A stretch of DNA of 64,000 bases from Candidatus Polarisedimenticolaceae bacterium (GCA_021647945.1 JAKITT010000004.1:1-64000); one strand, 5' to 3'; positions 15,325 to 25,926 are shown, counted from the first letter of the stretch. Made by a program: numbers and translations. Notes: generated by a model from the letters alone, not told the origin.

Positions 15325-16168
15325 TATGACCTTTTTTGAGAACTACCAGATCCGGCGTGTTTATGATGATGAGGCGGAAGTTTGGTTGTTTTCGGTGATT
15401 GATATTGTGCAGGTGCTTACCCAGCAGTCTGATCATCAGACCGCCAGGAACTACTGGAAGGTATTGAAAAACCGACTGAATAAGGAGGGAAGTGAAGTGG
15501 TTACAAATTGTAACCAGTTGAAAATGAGAGCAACAGATGGCAAGCAGCGTTCCACCGATGTAGCGACCGCTGAAACCCTGTTGCGTCTAGTGCAATCTGT
15601 TCCCAGCCCTAAAGCTGAGCCGGTTAAGCTCTGGTTGGCCAAGGTGGGCTATGAACGGATGCAGGAGATGAGTGACCCCGCAAAGTCGCTGAACCGTGCT
15701 AGGGAGACCTGGCAAAAGCATGGCCGAAGTGAAAAATGGATTCAGCAGCGCATGACAGGGCAGGAGACCCGCAACAAGCTGACCGACTACTGGAGCAATC
15801 ATGACGTTAAGAAGGGTGAAGAGTACGCCACTCTTACTAACATCATTCACCAGGAGTGGGCCGATGTAAGTGTAAAGGAGCACAAATCTCTAAAAGGGTT
15901 AAAGAGCCAAAATTTGCGGGATCACATGAGTGAGGCAGAACTGATCTTTACCGCGCTGGCAGAGCTATCAACACGGCAAATTGCCGAGAGTGATGATGCG
16001 ATGGGTATGGATGAAAACCGATCAGCGGCAAAAACGGGGGGTGGTATTGCCAAAAAAGCGCGTAAAGATCTGGAGGATAAAACAGGAAAAAAAGTGATCA
16101 GCTCCGATAATTATCTGCCTCAGACAAAGCGAGCAGCCCTCAAAAATAACACTGACAAAACATCGTGA
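15314..16168 (+). CDS. BRO-N / DinD-like protein embedded in the cas operon
   Basis: A 284-residue protein. The N-terminal half (about 10-115) is a BRO-N/antirepressor-like domain (FENYQIRRVYDDEAEVWLFSV, later TAETLLRLVQSVPSPKAEPVK). The C-terminal half resembles E. coli DinD, a DNA-damage-inducible protein that inhibits RecA activities: SVKEHKSLKGLKSQNLRDHM, then AELIFTALAEL and the lysine-rich tail. The ATG at 15314 follows AAGGAG and overlaps cas4 by 11 bases; the stop overlaps the cas1 GTG by four. Such overlaps on both sides argue that it is an integrated member of the operon, not a stray insertion. A role in DNA-damage response or spacer acquisition is inference. Confidence 0.8.
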   Translation: METDMTFFENYQIRRVYDDEAEVWLFSVIDIVQVLTQQSDHQTARNYWKVLKNRLNKEGSEVVTNCNQLKMRATDGKQRSTDVATAETLLRLVQSVPSPKAEPVKLWLAKVGYERMQEMSDPAKSLNRARETWQKHGRSEKWIQQRMTGQETRNKLTDYWSNHDVKKGEEYATLTNIIHQEWADVSVKEHKSLKGLKSQNLRDHMSEAELIFTALAELSTRQIAESDDAMGMDENRSAAKTGGGIAKKARKDLEDKTGKKVISSDNYLPQTKRAALKNNTDKTS

Positions 16169-17181
16169 AAAAACTGCTCAACACCCTCTACATCACTCGG
16201 CAAAAGAGCTATCTGCATAAAGAGCGGGAGACCATTGTTATCAAGCATGAGGGTGATAAATTGGGGCAGTTTCCTGCTATCAGCATCGCAAACATCCTCT
16301 GTTTTGGACAGGTCTCTGTATCCCCTTTTCTCATGGGTTATTGCGGGGAGCAAGGGATAGGGTTGGCCTTCTATTCAGAGTATGGCAAGTTCCTTGCGCG
16401 TGTTCAGGGGCCGCAATCTGGCAATGTACTATTGAGGCGAGCCCAATACCGTTGGGCAGATGATGACAAGAAGTCACTCTCCATCGCCCGATTGATGGTG
16501 GCCGCCAAGATCGCTAATGGGCGAGCGGTGTTGATGCGAGAGATTCGCAACCATGGGGAGAGCCCCGGACTATCACTCGCAGTTAAAAAACTGGCCACCA
16601 GCCTTCGGCGAACCCAACAAGCCCAATCTGTCAGTGAGACGATGGGTATAGAGGGTGACGCAGCCAGTACCTATTTTGCCGTCTTCAATGATCTGCTGCG
16701 AAGCAGCGGTTTCAATTTTGGAGGAAGAGTGCGTAGGCCACCGACAGATAGCGTTAATGCGCTCTTATCTTATATCTACACACTGATAACTAATGAGTGT
16801 GCCTCAGCACTGCAAGGCGTGGGGCTTGACCCCTATGTTGGATTCTTGCATCAAGATCGGCCAGGGCGGGTCAGCTTGGCCCTTGATCTGTTAGAAGAGT
16901 TCAGAGCACCCTGGGCAGATCGTTTTGTTCTAACCCTGATCAACCGAAAACAGATTAAACCAAAGGATTTTATAACCGAGGCAAGTGGAGCCGTTCGATT
17001 AACCGATGATGGCCGAAAAAGCCTATTGATCGCATGGCAGGAGCGAAAACAGGTTGAGATAATGCATCCCTATCTCAATGAAAAGGTTCCCATTGGGCTA
17101 TTGCCTCACTGCCAAGCCATGTTGCTAGCTCGGCATATCCGAGGGGATACGGAATACTATCCCCCCTATCTGGTGAAATAG
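16165..17181 (+). CDS. cas1: Cas1 integrase (type I-C)
   Basis: Integrates new spacers with Cas2. The 338-residue protein keeps the metal-binding triad: glutamate in GIEGDAASTYF (about 163), histidine in FLHQDRPGRVSLALDLLEEF (about 229), and the aspartate later in the same segment (about 240). N-terminal LNTLYITRQKSYLHKERETIV is typical of I-C Cas1. It starts with GTG at 16165, overlapping the previous stop (GTGA). Confidence 0.96.
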   Translation: MKKLLNTLYITRQKSYLHKERETIVIKHEGDKLGQFPAISIANILCFGQVSVSPFLMGYCGEQGIGLAFYSEYGKFLARVQGPQSGNVLLRRAQYRWADDDKKSLSIARLMVAAKIANGRAVLMREIRNHGESPGLSLAVKKLATSLRRTQQAQSVSETMGIEGDAASTYFAVFNDLLRSSGFNFGGRVRRPPTDSVNALLSYIYTLITNECASALQGVGLDPYVGFLHQDRPGRVSLALDLLEEFRAPWADRFVLTLINRKQIKPKDFITEASGAVRLTDDGRKSLLIAWQERKQVEIMHPYLNEKVPIGLLPHCQAMLLARHIRGDTEYYPPYLVK

Positions 17182-17183
17182 TT

Positions 17184-17477
17184 ATGCTGGTACTCATAAC
17201 CTATGATGTCAATGTAGTCTCTGAAGGCGGCCAAAAACGGCTTCGGCACATCTCAAAGAGCTGCCTGGACTACGGAATGCGGGTGCAAAACTCCGTATTT
17301 GAATGCGAAGTAACACCTGCTCAATTTGTCGTATTGAAAAATGAACTGCTGGAAATTATTGACCCAAGTAAAGATAGCCTTAGATTCTACATGTTAGGAA
17401 AAAAAGGGCGACAAAAGGTCGAACACATTGGAGCCAAAGCCGTGGCTGACCCTGTCAGCGATGCCTTAATTATCTGA
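17184..17477 (+). CDS. cas2: Cas2 (type I-C)
   Basis: Structural partner that bridges two Cas1 dimers. The 97 residues show LVLITYDVNV at the N terminus and the ferredoxin-like pattern RVQNSVFECEVTPAQF, then DSLRFYMLG. It starts two bases after cas1 and is followed by the leader and the array. Confidence 0.95.
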   Translation: MLVLITYDVNVVSEGGQKRLRHISKSCLDYGMRVQNSVFECEVTPAQFVVLKNELLEIIDPSKDSLRFYMLGKKGRQKVEHIGAKAVADPVSDALII

Positions 17478-17653
17478 TCGCTAACCGTTAGCTCTCATTG
17501 AAAACCAAATAGGGTTAGCGGAATGCTAACTCCCTGTTTTTGCAAAGTAATAATTCACAAACATTCTGCTCTTTAACAATTTGGTAAATTCCATTCCAGG
17601 TTAGCGGAATTTGGGTCGTTGGATTATTGAAATCAATCGATTAGACTTGAGCA
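17478..17653 (+). promoter_or_regulatory. Leader of the type I-C array
   Basis: The 176 AT-rich bases between cas2 and the first repeat. GGTTAGCGGAAT occurs twice (17513-17524 and 17599-17610), and CGCTAACCGTTAGC near the start is a related inverted form. CTCTTTAACAATTTG at 17571-17585 recurs in the type I-E leader downstream. The leader side is identified because the far end of the array carries the degenerate repeat. Confidence 0.75.
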
Positions 17654-19977
17654 GTCGCACCCTCACACGGGTGCGTGGATTGAAACCACGCTTTATTTCT
17701 TGACCCTGGGTTAGGTAAAACGTCGCACCCTCACACGGGTGCGTGGATTGAAACATAAACAAAAGGTTGTATAACATGACTAAACCAGGTCGCACCCTCA
17801 CACGGGTGCGTGGATTGAAACTCGAGAGCGGGAAGTAAAGCTGTAACGGCAATGAAGTCGCACCCTCACACGGGTGCGTGGATTGAAACCAACCGTATTT
17901 CTTAGCAGCTTTTAATTGCTCTTGTCGCACCCTCACACGGGTGCGTGGATTGAAACCCTTAATGATAATCCTGGGGCAATTGCAGCGCGAGTCGCACCCT
18001 CACACGGGTGCGTGGATTGAAACTATAAAAGGTAAAGCTTATTCTTATGGAGAGAGGTCGCACCCTCACACGGGTGCGTGGATTGAAACATAGCTGGCTA
18101 ATGAATCAGTCTATAGTCATTAAGTCGCACCCTCACACGGGTGCGTGGATTGAAACAACTAAGCGACTCAATTACGGACATAATGATTAAAGTCGCACCC
18201 TCACACGGGTGCGTGGATTGAAACCAAAAAGATGAAGACAGATGGACTCGGCTTATTGTGTCGCACCCTCACACGGGTGCGTGGATTGAAACTGGTTAGC
18301 CATTTGTTGTAGGTACAATATAAACGTCGCACCCTCACACGGGTGCGTGGATTGAAACACCTGTAACAGGGTGCTTTATCTCTGTGTGTGTCGTCGCACC
18401 CTCACACGGGTGCGTGGATTGAAACAACTGTCGTTGATCATCGCCGGATGACTCATAGAGGTCGCACCCTCACACGGGTGCGTGGATTGAAACTGTTGCC
18501 ACTGCTGCCGACTGGACTGGTTTAACAGGTCGCACCCTCACACGGGTGCGTGGATTGAAACTCGGTACTACGGTTAAATCAATAACACCCTCAAAGTCGC
18601 ACCCTCACACGGGTGCGTGGATTGAAACAATACTACAAGATAAATTGGTCAAATATGTTCAACGTCGCACCCTCACACGGGTGCGTGGATTGAAACCAAT
18701 CTAGGAAAGAAAGATATTATTGAATTTCTCGTCGCACCCTCACACGGGTGCGTGGATTGAAACTGAATTGCAGGTACATAAGAAAACCACCCATCACGTC
18801 GCACCCTCACACGGGTGCGTGGATTGAAACCATACCCCATCTACGGATAAGCTCATACGTCAAAGTCGCACCCTCACACGGGTGCGTGGATTGAAACCGC
18901 TTACATAGCTTAGGACGGGCTTGCCCTGCCGTCGCACCCTCACACGGGTGCGTGGATTGAAACACCTCCATCTGAATCATCAGCACCAGTTGCAACAGTC
19001 GCACCCTCACACGGGTGCGTGGATTGAAACATACTCCGTAGCTCACACTAACAAAAACATACAGGTCGCACCCTCACACGGGTGCGTGGATTGAAACTCA
19101 GAATAGCCATTATCGATGAATGATTGGATAGCACGTCGCACCCTCACACGGGTGCGTGGATTGAAACACCAAAAAGATAAAGGCTGCGATGATAGGCGGC
19201 CTGTCGCACCCTCACACGGGTGCGTGGATTGAAACTCTGCTTCTGTTACAGCTCCAGTTGCCTGAGACGCGTCGCACCCTCACACGGGTGCGTGGATTGA
19301 AACATCGCCACCCTCATACGATAGCATGAGGAATTTAGGTCGCACCCTCACACGGGTGCGTGGATTGAAACTTGTGACATGCTAGCGTATGACAGGGAAT
19401 CCGCCGTCGCACCCTCACACGGGTGCGTGGATTGAAACAAGTGCCGATTGGCGTTTCGTATAAGTTCGGCCAGTCGCACCCTCACACGGGTGCGTGGATT
19501 GAAACCCAGATTCGCTCATTTATGTTCGCCAGCCAACCTGTCGCACCCTCACACGGGTGCGTGGATTGAAACTCCTTTCCATGTAATAAGGTGACTCCCG
19601 TTAATTGTCGCACCCTCACACGGGTGCGTGGATTGAAACTTACGGACTTGATTGACAAAGGCGCATTAGTTCAGGTCGCACCCTCACACGGGTGCGTGGA
19701 TTGAAACCACTTATCGTTATCAATAAATTCATCTGCTTTGTCGTCGCACCCTCACACGGGTGCGTGGATTGAAACAACGCTACTAAGCGTCATTAATATG
19801 GTTCGCGGAGGTCGCACCCTCACACGGGTGCGTGGATTGAAACAACGAACGAGCGGAATGACACCTTGATTTCTTGTGTCGCACCCTCACACGGGTGCGT
19901 GGATTGAAACAATTGGTTGGTTGAGTAGCTTGAAGGTTTACTCAGGTCGCACCCTCACAGGTGTGTGGACTGAAATG
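17654..19977 (+). CRISPR. Type I-C CRISPR array, 35 repeats, 34 spacers
   Basis: Repeats are 33 bases, starting GTCGCACCCTCACACGGG and ending TGCGTGGATTGAAAC; the stem CGCACCC/GGGTGCG is the Cas5c hairpin. I count 34 uniform repeats at 66-70 base intervals (spacers 33-37, mostly 34-35) and a degenerate last one at 19946-19977 (TGTGTGGACTGAAAT end). New spacers therefore enter at 17654. Uniform repeats with an intact cas operon argue for a recently active locus. No spacer was seen to match elsewhere in the window, though I did not compare them exhaustively. Confidence 0.99.
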
Positions 19978-20083
19978 TTGTGGTTGCGATGATGGTGCTA
20001 CATGATGCATGAGCGTAGAGATCAGGTTGCTAGCCGAAAATGATGGCAGTTTGGCAGTTGTCAGGAGCACTAACTGATGACCA

Positions 20084-20323
20084 ATGAAAGGGGGGGTATT
20101 GGATACTTCAGATGGAGCAGTGCTGGCCTTTAGCTTGCGAGTCAATCCAGTGGTGACACGTAAAGATGATAGCGGGAAACAGCATCGCCATGATGTGGTG
20201 ATGAATGCGAAAAGTGAGATGGCCTATAAGGCGATGTCACCTGAAGAGCGTCCCGCACTCAATAGTGGCATTGGCCCAGCCAAAGCCTTCGGCTGTGGGC
20301 TAATGCTAATTCGTCGAGTATAG
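20084..20323 (+). pseudogene. cas6e: Internally deleted cas6e remnant (type I-E)
   Basis: The frame encodes two recognisable pieces of Cas6e, the type I-E crRNA endonuclease. The first is LAFSLRVNPVVTRKDDSGKQ, matching the mid-protein RxRANP strand region. The second is GIGPAKAFGCGLMLIRRV, the glycine-rich C terminus that binds the repeat. About 90 N-terminal residues and roughly 50 between the two pieces are missing compared with a normal protein of about 200-220. The gene cannot make a working enzyme. It marks where the type I-E effector operon once ended, just before cas1e. Confidence 0.8.
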
Positions 20324-20332
20324 GCCGCTTAC

Positions 20333-20380
20333 TTGACGGCCTCTTGCCTTGCAACTATAAGTAAGACTGTCGTCTTACTT
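20333..20380 (+). promoter_or_regulatory. vapBC promoter with overlapping palindromic operator
   Basis: TTGACG (20333-20338) and TATAAG (20356-20361) are 17 bases apart. A palindrome with 9-bp arms (AAGTAAGAC, GTCTTACTT; 20359-20380) begins inside the -10 element and covers the start site. That is the usual layout for autorepression by a toxin-antitoxin complex. A short T-run after the palindrome means it could also end a transcript from the cas6e side. Confidence 0.6.
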
Positions 20381-20393
20381 TTTGGGTATAACA

Positions 20394-20657
20394 ATGGAAA
20401 CTACAAAACTCTCCAGCAAGGGTCAGGTCATCATCCCTAAACTGGTAAGAAGTTCGCACCATTGGGAACCGGGCCAGGAGCTTGAGGTTATTGATGTGGG
20501 TGATGGTGTGTTGTTAAAGGCAAAATCGCCCTTTGAGGAGACAACCATTGAAGACGTGGTGGGTTGTCTCGCCTATAAAGGGCCAGCAAAGAGTCTTGAT
20601 GCGATGGAAGAGGCAATTCAAGCAGGCGTGAAGGAACAGACGGATGATTGCAGTTGA
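20394..20657 (+). CDS. vapB: VapB-type antitoxin (AbrB/SpoVT fold)
   Basis: The 87 residues start METTKLSSKGQVIIPKLVR, the swapped-hairpin AbrB DNA-binding signature, with EVIDVGDGVLLKAKS following. The C-terminal third, which would wrap the toxin, is acidic and probably disordered. The ATG at 20394 fits the family start better than the TTG at 20382. It overlaps vapC by 14 bases. The pair lies between the cas6e remnant and cas1e. Confidence 0.85.
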   Translation: METTKLSSKGQVIIPKLVRSSHHWEPGQELEVIDVGDGVLLKAKSPFEETTIEDVVGCLAYKGPAKSLDAMEEAIQAGVKEQTDDCS

Positions 20658-21033
20658 TACGAATGTAGTGGTGCGGTTTTTAACGCAGGATGATGAACAT
20701 CAAGCTAAAAAAGCAACCACTCTTTTTAAGCGCCAACAGATCTACATCCCTGACACGATAATTCTTGAGACAGAGTGGGTACTAAGATATGCCTACCACT
20801 TCACTGCTACAGAAATATGCAGGGCACTGGTCAAGTTATTTGGTCTACCCAATGTGAACCTATCAAATCCAATCTGGATTGCTCAAGCTATTACGTGGCA
20901 TGAACAAGGCATGGACTTTGCCGATGCATTGCATCTTGTTCAAAGCCAATCTTGCGAGCAGTTTTTAACCTTTGATCTTAAATTAATAAATAAGGCAAAA
21001 AAGCTAAGTGAGAGTGTCGTGAAAGCCCCGTAG
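20644..21033 (+). CDS. vapC: VapC-type PIN-domain RNase toxin
   Basis: A 129-residue PIN nuclease that would cut RNA, often tRNA, when freed from VapB. The acidic metal site is present: D5 (VDTNVVVRFL), E42 (ILETEW), D91/D94 (MDFADALHL) and D111 (TFDLK). It starts within the end of vapB. Placed beside cas1e-cas2e it may stabilise this decayed CRISPR segment by addiction; that is inference. Confidence 0.88.
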   Translation: MIAVDTNVVVRFLTQDDEHQAKKATTLFKRQQIYIPDTIILETEWVLRYAYHFTATEICRALVKLFGLPNVNLSNPIWIAQAITWHEQGMDFADALHLVQSQSCEQFLTFDLKLINKAKKLSESVVKAP

Positions 21034-21075
21034 TTTGCTTCGTGTTTATCTGGAAAAACAGCCACAAGGATCGTC

Positions 21076-22300
<1,225 letters not shown>

Positions 22301-22431
22301 CTTTTGGATGGCATTAGCCATCGATTTTACTGTTCTTTAACAATTTGAAAATTGCCACTGAGAAGCTCAAATTTGTTGGTGGAATTGAAGAGGGTGTTTT
22401 TTCTCAATGAGATCAATGGTATAAGTTTAGA
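22301..22431 (+). promoter_or_regulatory. Leader of the type I-E locus
   Basis: The 131 bases between cas2e and the lone repeat. GTTCTTTAACAATTTG (22333-22348) resembles the start of many type I-E leaders and matches the motif in the type I-C leader at 17571-17585. GGTATAAGTTTAGA just before the repeat is reminiscent of leader ends in the family. Confidence 0.6.
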
Positions 22432-22460
22432 GTGTTCCCCACACCCGTGGGGATGAACAA
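22432..22460 (+). CRISPR. Single type I-E repeat without spacers
   Basis: GTGTTCCCCACACCCGTGGG and the following GATGAACAA form a 29-base type I-E repeat (stem CCCCAC/GTGGGG), with AA where CG is usual at the 3' end. No second repeat follows; the chemotaxis gene ends 17 bases on. The array has therefore collapsed to its terminal repeat. Confidence 0.85.
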
Positions 22461-22477
22461 CTATTTAGTTGAACTGG

Positions 22478-24052
22478 CTACTTGGTGCTAAATTGTTTGA
22501 CCAAACGTTCGGTGTGCTCTACCTCTTTTGCCAATGTTGAAATAATCTGGGCTGTCTGTATCGCGCCGCTGGCGGTCTCATCGGTGACTGAACTTATATT
22601 GACGAGTTTGTGGTTAATCTCCTCTGCAACGCTGCTCTGTTGACCGACTGTGGTGGCGACGATGGCGATCATCTCATCTACTCGGGCGACCATTTCTGAG
22701 ATGATGTTGAAGGTGGCGCGGGTCTGTTCACCCTTTTCAACGCTTGCTTGTGCTGTTGTGCTTCCCCGTTCCATCACTTCTACAGCTTCATGGGCCTCTT
22801 GCTGAAGCTGTTCAATCATCAATTGGATCTCTTGAGTTGCATCTTGTGTTCGCACTGCCAGGGTGCGCACTTCATCGGCAACTACGGCAAAGCCTCGCCC
22901 CTGTTCACCCGCTCGTGCAGCTTCAATGGCGGCATTGAGGGCGAGTAGGTTGGTCTGTTCTGCAATCCCTTTGATGACATCTAGGACGCTGCCGATCCCT
23001 TTGCTTGATTCACCTAGTTGGTTGATTACAGCAGCGGCTTGTTTGGTTTCGGCGGCAACTTCTAAGATTGAGTTGAGCAGGGCGGTCACTTCGTTTCCTC
23101 CTGAAATGGCTTGTACTTTGCCTTGCTTTGCGGCACCTGCTGCTTCGATGGTGCTGCTTGCTACGCCATGAATGCTGGTGGAGATCTCTGCCATGGCGGA
23201 GACCAAGCTGTTGAGGTCATCTTTCTGCTGCTGCATGCCTTGACTGGTCTGCTCTGCGGTGGTGCTGGTGCTGCTGATTACCTGCCCTAGGTTGTCCAGG
23301 GTGTCTGACATCCGCCCAATGATGGCAGCGCGCTCTGAGTTGGCCATTTTTAGCGCAAGCTCAAGTGTGCCCGCCTCATCTGTTCGATTGGTGTAGATGT
23401 AGCGCATGAGCGGGTTGTTGGTTGCTTCCAGGGCTTTTTTAATCACCTTTTTTAGCGGCTGTAATAGAAACATGGTGCCGAACCAAGCCATTAGTAGTGA
23501 GAGTAGAATGGCTCCGCCGGTCTGTGTGATGGAGGGTGTCTCAATGAGAACAAGCATGGTGATCAGTGGAAGCAGTGATGCGGTGGACATGAGTGATATT
23601 TTGAACTGCAATGGCAGTGTCTTGCGCAGTGCGGTGATACTTTTTCCTGCGTTAATTTGCTGGTATGTCTTTTCCGCTCGCGCTACTGAACTGGCATCGG
23701 GTTGGATGCGAACAGATTGGTACTCAACAATCTCTCCATCTTTAATAATGGGTGTTACGAAGGCATCGACCCAGTAATGGTCACCATTTTTGCAGCGGTT
23801 TTTTACAATGCCCATCCAGGGCGAACCCCCTTTGATGGTATCCCAAAGGTCGGCAAATGCGGCGGGTGGCATGTCGGGGTGTCTGACGATATTGTGGTTG
23901 TTGTTAATGAGTTCATCACCTGAGAAACCGCTGACTTTGAGGAAATCTTGGTTGATGTAGGTGATGGTTCCTTTTGGGTTGGTGGTTGAAAGGATGATGG
24001 TCTCACTAGAAAAAGAGACCTCTTTGTTGGTCACAGGAAGATTATTTTTCAC
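22478..24052 (-). CDS. PAS-containing methyl-accepting chemotaxis (Aer-like) receptor
   Basis: A 524-residue receptor of the aerotaxis type. The PAS domain (about 15-120) has [18 protein letters not shown] and [12 protein letters not shown], as in FAD-binding Aer. A paired hydrophobic segment (about 160-200) anchors it. The cytoplasmic signalling domain carries the conserved hairpin tip [20 protein letters not shown], where CheA and CheW bind, and [15 protein letters not shown]. It most likely senses redox or oxygen through flavin, though binding residues cannot be confirmed by eye. It is a single gene with no che genes nearby and runs convergently toward the type I-E repeat. Confidence 0.9.
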   Translation of the reverse strand: MKNNLPVTNKEVSFSSETIILSTTNPKGTITYINQDFLKVSGFSGDELINNNHNIVRHPDMPPAAFADLWDTIKGGSPWMGIVKNRCKNGDHYWVDAFVTPIIKDGEIVEYQSVRIQPDASSVARAEKTYQQINAGKSITALRKTLPLQFKISLMSTASLLPLITMLVLIETPSITQTGGAILLSLLMAWFGTMFLLQPLKKVIKKALEATNNPLMRYIYTNRTDEAGTLELALKMANSERAAIIGRMSDTLDNLGQVISSTSTTAEQTSQGMQQQKDDLNSLVSAMAEISTSIHGVASSTIEAAGAAKQGKVQAISGGNEVTALLNSILEVAAETKQAAAVINQLGESSKGIGSVLDVIKGIAEQTNLLALNAAIEAARAGEQGRGFAVVADEVRTLAVRTQDATQEIQLMIEQLQQEAHEAVEVMERGSTTAQASVEKGEQTRATFNIISEMVARVDEMIAIVATTVGQQSSVAEEINHKLVNISSVTDETASGAIQTAQIISTLAKEVEHTERLVKQFSTK

Positions 24053-24258
24053 TGATTGCTCTCACTTCAAACGGGCGACTGCAATGTCCACTGTCAATCT
24101 TGATGTCTGATAAGTCCACTATCCGCCGGTGGAAGGGGTTATTTAGTGTCCTATCTCTTTAGTAAATCATCCATAAAAGGTCGCTATATTAAGCGCCCCT
24201 AATTTAGCGGCGTTAAGATTAATATCTTGAGTGCAATATTGCAGGAAAAGGAATTTAT

Positions 24259-24561
24259 TTATGCGAAGGTGTCGAGGCCAAATACTTCAGTGAGATAGCT
24301 TCTCTCATCGTTTTTTTCATGGCTGCTGTAGGCGGAGAGAGCCGCTTTGCCTCGCTGACTCAATGAGTCGTCAGATGCTTGGGCCTTTAATGTGTAGTCT
24401 CGAGCGCGTTCTAGGTTCTCAGTCCAGGTGACGGGGCGTACCTGTTGGCTGGGAGTATCACTCTGTGGTGGGTTAGATGGTTTATTAACCGCACTCTCAA
24501 CGGGCAGCGCGGTGCGCTGACCGGGGTCATAAATTTGTGGTAGTTGGCTGTTAACTATCAT
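24259..24561 (-). CDS. Conserved hypothetical protein, 100 residues
   Basis: A soluble, proline- and glutamine-rich N-terminal half (about 1-55) followed by a helical C-terminal half ending SHEKNDERSYLTEVFGLDTF. The terminal motif RGKAALSAYSS plus EVFGLD recalls small gammaproteobacterial proteins of unknown function. There is no signal peptide or membrane segment. The ATG at 24561 is the only sensible start. It is divergent from the DUF3179 gene. Confidence 0.6.
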   Translation of the reverse strand: MIVNSQLPQIYDPGQRTALPVESAVNKPSNPPQSDTPSQQVRPVTWTENLERARDYTLKAQASDDSLSQRGKAALSAYSSHEKNDERSYLTEVFGLDTFA

Positions 24562-24638
24562 TAAATTATTTGGAGTGTGGTGTGCTTTGTGAGATGTGAA
24601 AATTGGACTGTATGTAATTATAGATCAGTTTTTCCGGT

Positions 24639-24683
24639 CATATCCAATGTATGAACCCCTTTTCAGTTCATGCATTGGATATG
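24639..24683. repeat. 18-bp inverted repeat before the DUF3179 gene
   Basis: CATATCCAATGTATGAAC (24639-24656) pairs with 24666-24683 with one mismatch and a nine-base loop. It ends directly before the ribosome-binding site (GAGGTGGTGA) of the DUF3179 gene, so it may act as an operator or as a message hairpin. Confidence 0.65.
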
Positions 24684-24692
24684 AGGTGGTGA

Positions 24693-25613
24693 ATGAATAA
24701 GCGAATAAGCTCCCGATTGCTGTTGGTTAGCCTGCTCTTGCTCATGGTGCAAGTTGAGGCAGGGCCGAATGGTTTTGATATCAAACAGCCCTTGGTTCCG
24801 ATCGATGAAATTCTATTAGGTGGCCCACCAAGAGATGGCATTCCAGCCATTGATGCGCCGCTTTTTATCTTGGCGAGTGAGGCAGATTTGAAGCAAGATG
24901 CTGAGGTGCTGGGGCTTGTTGTGAAGGGGGTAGCGAAGGCCTATCCCATCGCTATCCTCAACTGGCATGAGATTGTGAATGACCAAGGGGTGCTGGTGAG
25001 CTTCTGTCCACTCTGTGGAACGGGCGTCGCTTTTAGTGCAGATGTGGGTGGTGAACGGCTCGATTTTGGTGTCTCTGGACTGCTCTATAACAGTGATGTG
25101 TTGCTCTATGATCGTAAGACCCAATCACTCTGGTCTCAGCTATTGAATCAGGCAATAAGTGGCCCATTTAAAGGGACAAAATTGCAGATGCTACCGCTGA
25201 TGCATACTACGTGGTCTGCGTGGTTGAGTGCCCAGCCTGAGACGTGGGTGTTGTCACGCAATACCGGCTACGGTGCTGATTATGATCGTGACCCTTATGC
25301 GGGATATGCATCGCGGCCGGGGTTATATTTCCCAGTGGCAAAGCGTGATGCGCGTTATCCCCCCAAAGCGCGTGTGTTGGGGGTTGAGTTGAATGGCCAG
25401 TTTAAGGCCTACCCGATGGTTGAATTGGCCAAAAATGGGGCTGAGTTGGTGGATGATTTTCAAGGGAAGAGGGTGTTGGTTCGCTATGATGCTGCAAGCC
25501 GCAGTGCGGCGATCTATGATGAGCATGGGGAGTTGATGCCGGCGGTGACCGCATTTTGGTTCGCTTGGTATGCCTTTCATCCAGAGAGTGAGGTCTATAG
25601 GAGCCCTGAATAA
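24693..25613 (+). CDS. Exported DUF3179 protein
   Basis: A 306-residue protein with an N-terminal signal sequence (MNKRISSRLLLVSLLLLMVQ, likely cut after VEA). DUF3179 hallmarks follow: AYPIAILNWHEIVND, SFCPLCGTGVAF with its CxxC pair, and FGVSGLLYNSDVLLYDR, with WSQLLNQAISGP. The function of the family is unknown; the CPLCGTG segment suggests a metal or thiol site. It is a single gene preceded by an inverted repeat. Confidence 0.88.
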   Translation: MNKRISSRLLLVSLLLLMVQVEAGPNGFDIKQPLVPIDEILLGGPPRDGIPAIDAPLFILASEADLKQDAEVLGLVVKGVAKAYPIAILNWHEIVNDQGVLVSFCPLCGTGVAFSADVGGERLDFGVSGLLYNSDVLLYDRKTQSLWSQLLNQAISGPFKGTKLQMLPLMHTTWSAWLSAQPETWVLSRNTGYGADYDRDPYAGYASRPGLYFPVAKRDARYPPKARVLGVELNGQFKAYPMVELAKNGAELVDDFQGKRVLVRYDAASRSAAIYDEHGELMPAVTAFWFAWYAFHPESEVYRSPE

Positions 25614-25792
25614 GTCAGGATGTATCCACTCCAGGCACTTTATGCCCGTGTAGGGTTGCATTTATGCGACCAGCCGAACCTGCAAACGTGCAGATGAATG
25701 TGCACCTACAGCCATATTAGGCCAATGGAGTGCTTACCCCTTTTGTTTTATTCAGAGAGTTCTATACAGTAGATTGAGCTGAATGGCAGGCA

Positions 25793-25920
25793 AAAAAATA
25801 GCCCCTGGAACATCCTGTTCCGGGGGCTGGTCATCATAGCTTGGTTGGCGAAAGCTTCGATATCCTATCAAGGGCCTGTTACAGGCTTACCGTCCGTGGT
25901 TGATGACTGGGGTTATCATG
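25793..25920 (-). ncRNA. Candidate CsrA/RsmA-titrating small RNA (Rsm/Csr type)
   Basis: A minus-strand transcript of about 125 bases with three GGA motifs shown in small hairpins: ACC-ACGGAC-GGT, GATA-GGA-TATC, and the terminator stem GGAACA-GGA-TGTTCC. Two further hairpins (GCCTG-TAA-CAGGC and AGCTT...AAGCT) lie between. GGA in hairpin loops is the binding signature of CsrA/RsmA. The last stem is followed by TATTTTTTT, a clear terminator facing a region with no minus-strand gene. Upstream are a TATAAA box and an 18-base GacA-type palindrome. Identification is by architecture only; no primary-sequence match to rsmX/Y/Z or csrB is claimed. Confidence 0.55.
25799..25828 (-). terminator. Rho-independent terminator of the candidate small RNA
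   Basis: A 13-bp stem (25800-25812 with 25816-25828, one wobble) with loop GGA on the minus strand, followed by a run of T. No protein gene on that strand lies upstream within this gap. Confidence 0.8.
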
Positions 25921-25926
25921 CCAGAG

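Noticed and set aside
17614-17635. Repeat-like GTCGTTGGATTATTGAAATC in the type I-C leader
   Set aside because: Similarity to the repeat end is partial, with an insertion and no stem, and no spacer-target match was found. It could be an old mimic but the evidence is too thin.
17601-19046. Minus-strand frames over the array with repeating FNPRTRVRVR or FQSTHPCEGAT units
   Set aside because: These are translations of the CRISPR repeat, not proteins.
19305-19338. Spacer resembling the repeat (CGCCACCCTCATACG)
   Set aside because: Only about 12 of 15 bases agree and its length and place are those of a normal spacer.
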